The notes under the pieces: generated by a model | The model's input: only the letters and a program-made list of their open reading frames with translations | The model's database searches: none | What the model was told of the DNA's origin: nothing | Translations under genes and position numbers: made by a program | Part shown: piece after piece, positions 7,268 to 8,677 of the stretch | How the letters are laid out: the number at the start of each line of letters is the position of its first letter | How positions within the stretch are numbered: the first letter of the stretch is position 1 | Origin: Anaerolineaceae bacterium | Lineage (GTDB): Bacteria > Chloroflexota > Anaerolineae > JAAYZQ01 | Reading direction: 5' to 3' | Length of the DNA stretch: 8,677 bases | NCBI GenBank assembly: GCA_012514775.1 | Contig: JAAYZQ010000476.1 | Coordinates: 1-8,677 of the forward strand

Positions 7268-8677
7268 CTATTCGGTTCCCTCGAGATACTCCAGGGCCTC
7301 GTAGGCCTGCACCAGGCCGTAGCCATAGTGCACGTCGCGCCCCGCGTCGCCCAGGTCCAGGGCGGTCATGGCCATGGCCTCGCGGATCTGGACGTTGGTC
7401 CAGCCCGGGTTGGCGCTCCACAGCAGCGCCGCCACGCCAGAGACGTGGGGCGTGGCCATGGACGTGCCGTCCCACGCGGCATAGCCGCTGCCCTCGACGG
7501 GCTCATAGTCTTCCACCGTGGCAACCCGCCCCACCATGTTCAGCACCAGGTACAGCCCGGCTTCCTGGGTGATGCCGATGGCCGGGATATAGTCCCCTTC
7601 TTCGCCCATGGTGCCGTTCAGGTCGCCCGGCTCGTTGTTATAGATGACGGCTGCCACACCGCCGCCGGCGTTGACATTGTTTACCTTGTCCATAAAGCTG
7701 ACGTCGCCGCGCTGGCAGAGCACGACCGCTTCCGTCCAGGCGCCCGGCTCCAGGCAGAGACCGCCATCGGCGAGGACACCGCTGACGCCTCCTTCGGGCG
7801 TGTAGGGCGCGTACTCCATGTGGACGCCGGGGTGGAACTCGCCATCGACGGTCACGCCGGCAACGGCGATGTAGGACAGGGTGCTCAGCACGCCGACACC
7901 GGGTGCCGCCAGCTCGACCTGATCGTTGTACTGGGAAAAGTCGGCGGCTGTGTAGCTCGAATCGATGGCGGCCACCGAGATGACCGAATCATACGAGGCC
8001 GGGTAGTGGTACACGTCGATGCCGTCGTTGCTGGCGGCGCCCACCGACAGGATGCCCTGCGCGTACAGGGCGTCAAAGGCCTTTTTCTCCTTGCCCGACT
8101 TGTTGGTTCCGCTCAGGCTCATGCTGATGATCTGGGCTCCGTTGTCGGCGCACATCCGGGCCGCGGCGATGAGGTCGGAGGCGTGGGCCTTGGCCACCCA
8201 CTCGCCCGCGTTGTCAAAGATCTTGACCATGAAGATGTTGACTCTGCCGGGGCTCACGCCGATGACGCCCAGGCCATTGTCCACCGCGCCGATGGTGCCG
8301 ACCACGTGGGTTCCGTGGCCATAGCCGTAGAAATCCCACTCGTCGTCGACCTGGGAGTAGCCGTCGATGGACGGGAGCCCCACCAGGTCTTCGTGTTCGG
8401 CATACAGCCCCGTGTCGATGACGCACACGGTCACGCCCTGGCCCAGGTGGCCTTCAGCCCACACCAGGGGCGCCTGTACGGCGTCGATGCCCCAGGGCAC
8501 GAGCTGCCCCCCGACGACCTCGGCCGCCGCGGCGAGGCTGGCTGCCGGGTAGCGCTCGGGATCGCTCTCGATGGACACCACGTTGGGGTTCCGGCGCATC
8601 CTGTCCACGGCCTTGCCAGGCATGGTGACGGCCAGGACGTTCATGTCCGCGAATTCGTAGCGGATCTCGGCCCCTGC
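7268..8677 (-). CDS. Subtilisin-family (S8) serine protease with PA-domain insert, 5' end missing
   Basis: A probably secreted endopeptidase. Numbering from the Met at 8644, the triad is Asp77 (VCVIDTGL), His110 (YGHGTHVVGT) and Ser395 (GTSMATPHVSG), with oxyanion Asn206 (GAASNDG), so it should be active. Residues about 262-376 form a protease-associated (PA) domain inserted between Asn206 and Ser395: CQRGDVSFMDKVNNVNAGG, then AAVIYNNEPG, then IPAIGI. Such inserts occur in large secreted subtilases and affect substrate access. The frame stays open from 8644 to the window edge, adding AGAEIRYEFAD. Joined to NVLAVTMPGKAV and NPNVVSIESD, this reads as an I9-type inhibitory propeptide, so the Met at 8644 is internal and the true start and any signal peptide lie outside. 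The C-terminus ends soon after the S8 domain (GYGLVQAYEAL), with no anchor or repeat. A strong terminator follows and the gene converges on the upstream membrane-protein gene. Confidence 0.95.
   Translation of the reverse strand, partial: AGAEIRYEFADMNVLAVTMPGKAVDRMRRNPNVVSIESDPERYPAASLAAAAEVVGGQLVPWGIDAVQAPLVWAEGHLGQGVTVCVIDTGLYAEHEDLVGLPSIDGYSQVDDEWDFYGYGHGTHVVGTIGAVDNGLGVIGVSPGRVNIFMVKIFDNAGEWVAKAHASDLIAAARMCADNGAQIISMSLSGTNKSGKEKKAFDALYAQGILSVGAASNDGIDVYHYPASYDSVISVAAIDSSYTAADFSQYNDQVELAAPGVGVLSTLSYIAVAGVTVDGEFHPGVHMEYAPYTPEGGVSGVLADGGLCLEPGAWTEAVVLCQRGDVSFMDKVNNVNAGGGVAAVIYNNEPGDLNGTMGEEGDYIPAIGITQEAGLYLVLNMVGRVATVEDYEPVEGSGYAAWDGTSMATPHVSGVAALLWSANPGWTNVQIREAMAMTALDLGDAGRDVHYGYGLVQAYEALEYLEGTE

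Overview
The window is about 70% G+C by eye and codes densely on both strands. Two lines of evidence suggest a high-GC Chloroflexota (Anaerolineae-like) bacterium: the protein style (polytopic GT-C-like membrane proteins ending in a recurrent beta-sandwich module, and RF1 and PrmC with non-proteobacterial motif variants), and start codons placed just behind TATAAT boxes. This placement is an inference from sequence style; no database was searched.

Layout. Positions 1-33 may hold the last codons of a rightward gene, followed by a GC-rich hairpin (35-58). Leftward from about 2103 runs a two-gene translation-termination operon: prfA (release factor 1, 2050 to 980) and prmC (the methyltransferase that modifies the release-factor GGQ glutamine, 969 to 121), 10 bp apart. 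It has a near-consensus sigma70-type promoter and a good Shine-Dalgarno. Diverging from it, 2242-4746 and 4815-7124 encode two large membrane proteins (834 and 769 aa) that look like GT-C-fold glycosyltransferases or related envelope-glycan enzymes. Each has its own TATAAT box so close to the ATG that the transcript should be nearly or fully leaderless. Both end in the same type of beta-sandwich module, one copy in the first protein and two in the second. A convergent intergenic stretch (7125-7267) contains a textbook intrinsic terminator serving the leftward gene. That gene (8677 to 7268) is a subtilisin-family (S8) protease with a PA-domain insert and the end of an I9-type propeptide; its 5' end lies beyond the window.

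How the genes work together. PrfA is PrmC's direct substrate, so that pair is one functional unit. The two membrane proteins probably act in the same envelope or cell-surface glycan process, judged by similar architecture, adjacency and shared module; their substrates cannot be told from sequence. The protease is probably exported and functionally separate. I found no RNA genes, CRISPR, insertion sequences or phage genes. No strong case for a wholly new system emerged. The parts most worth a second look are the leaderless promoter pair and the module shared by the two membrane proteins.
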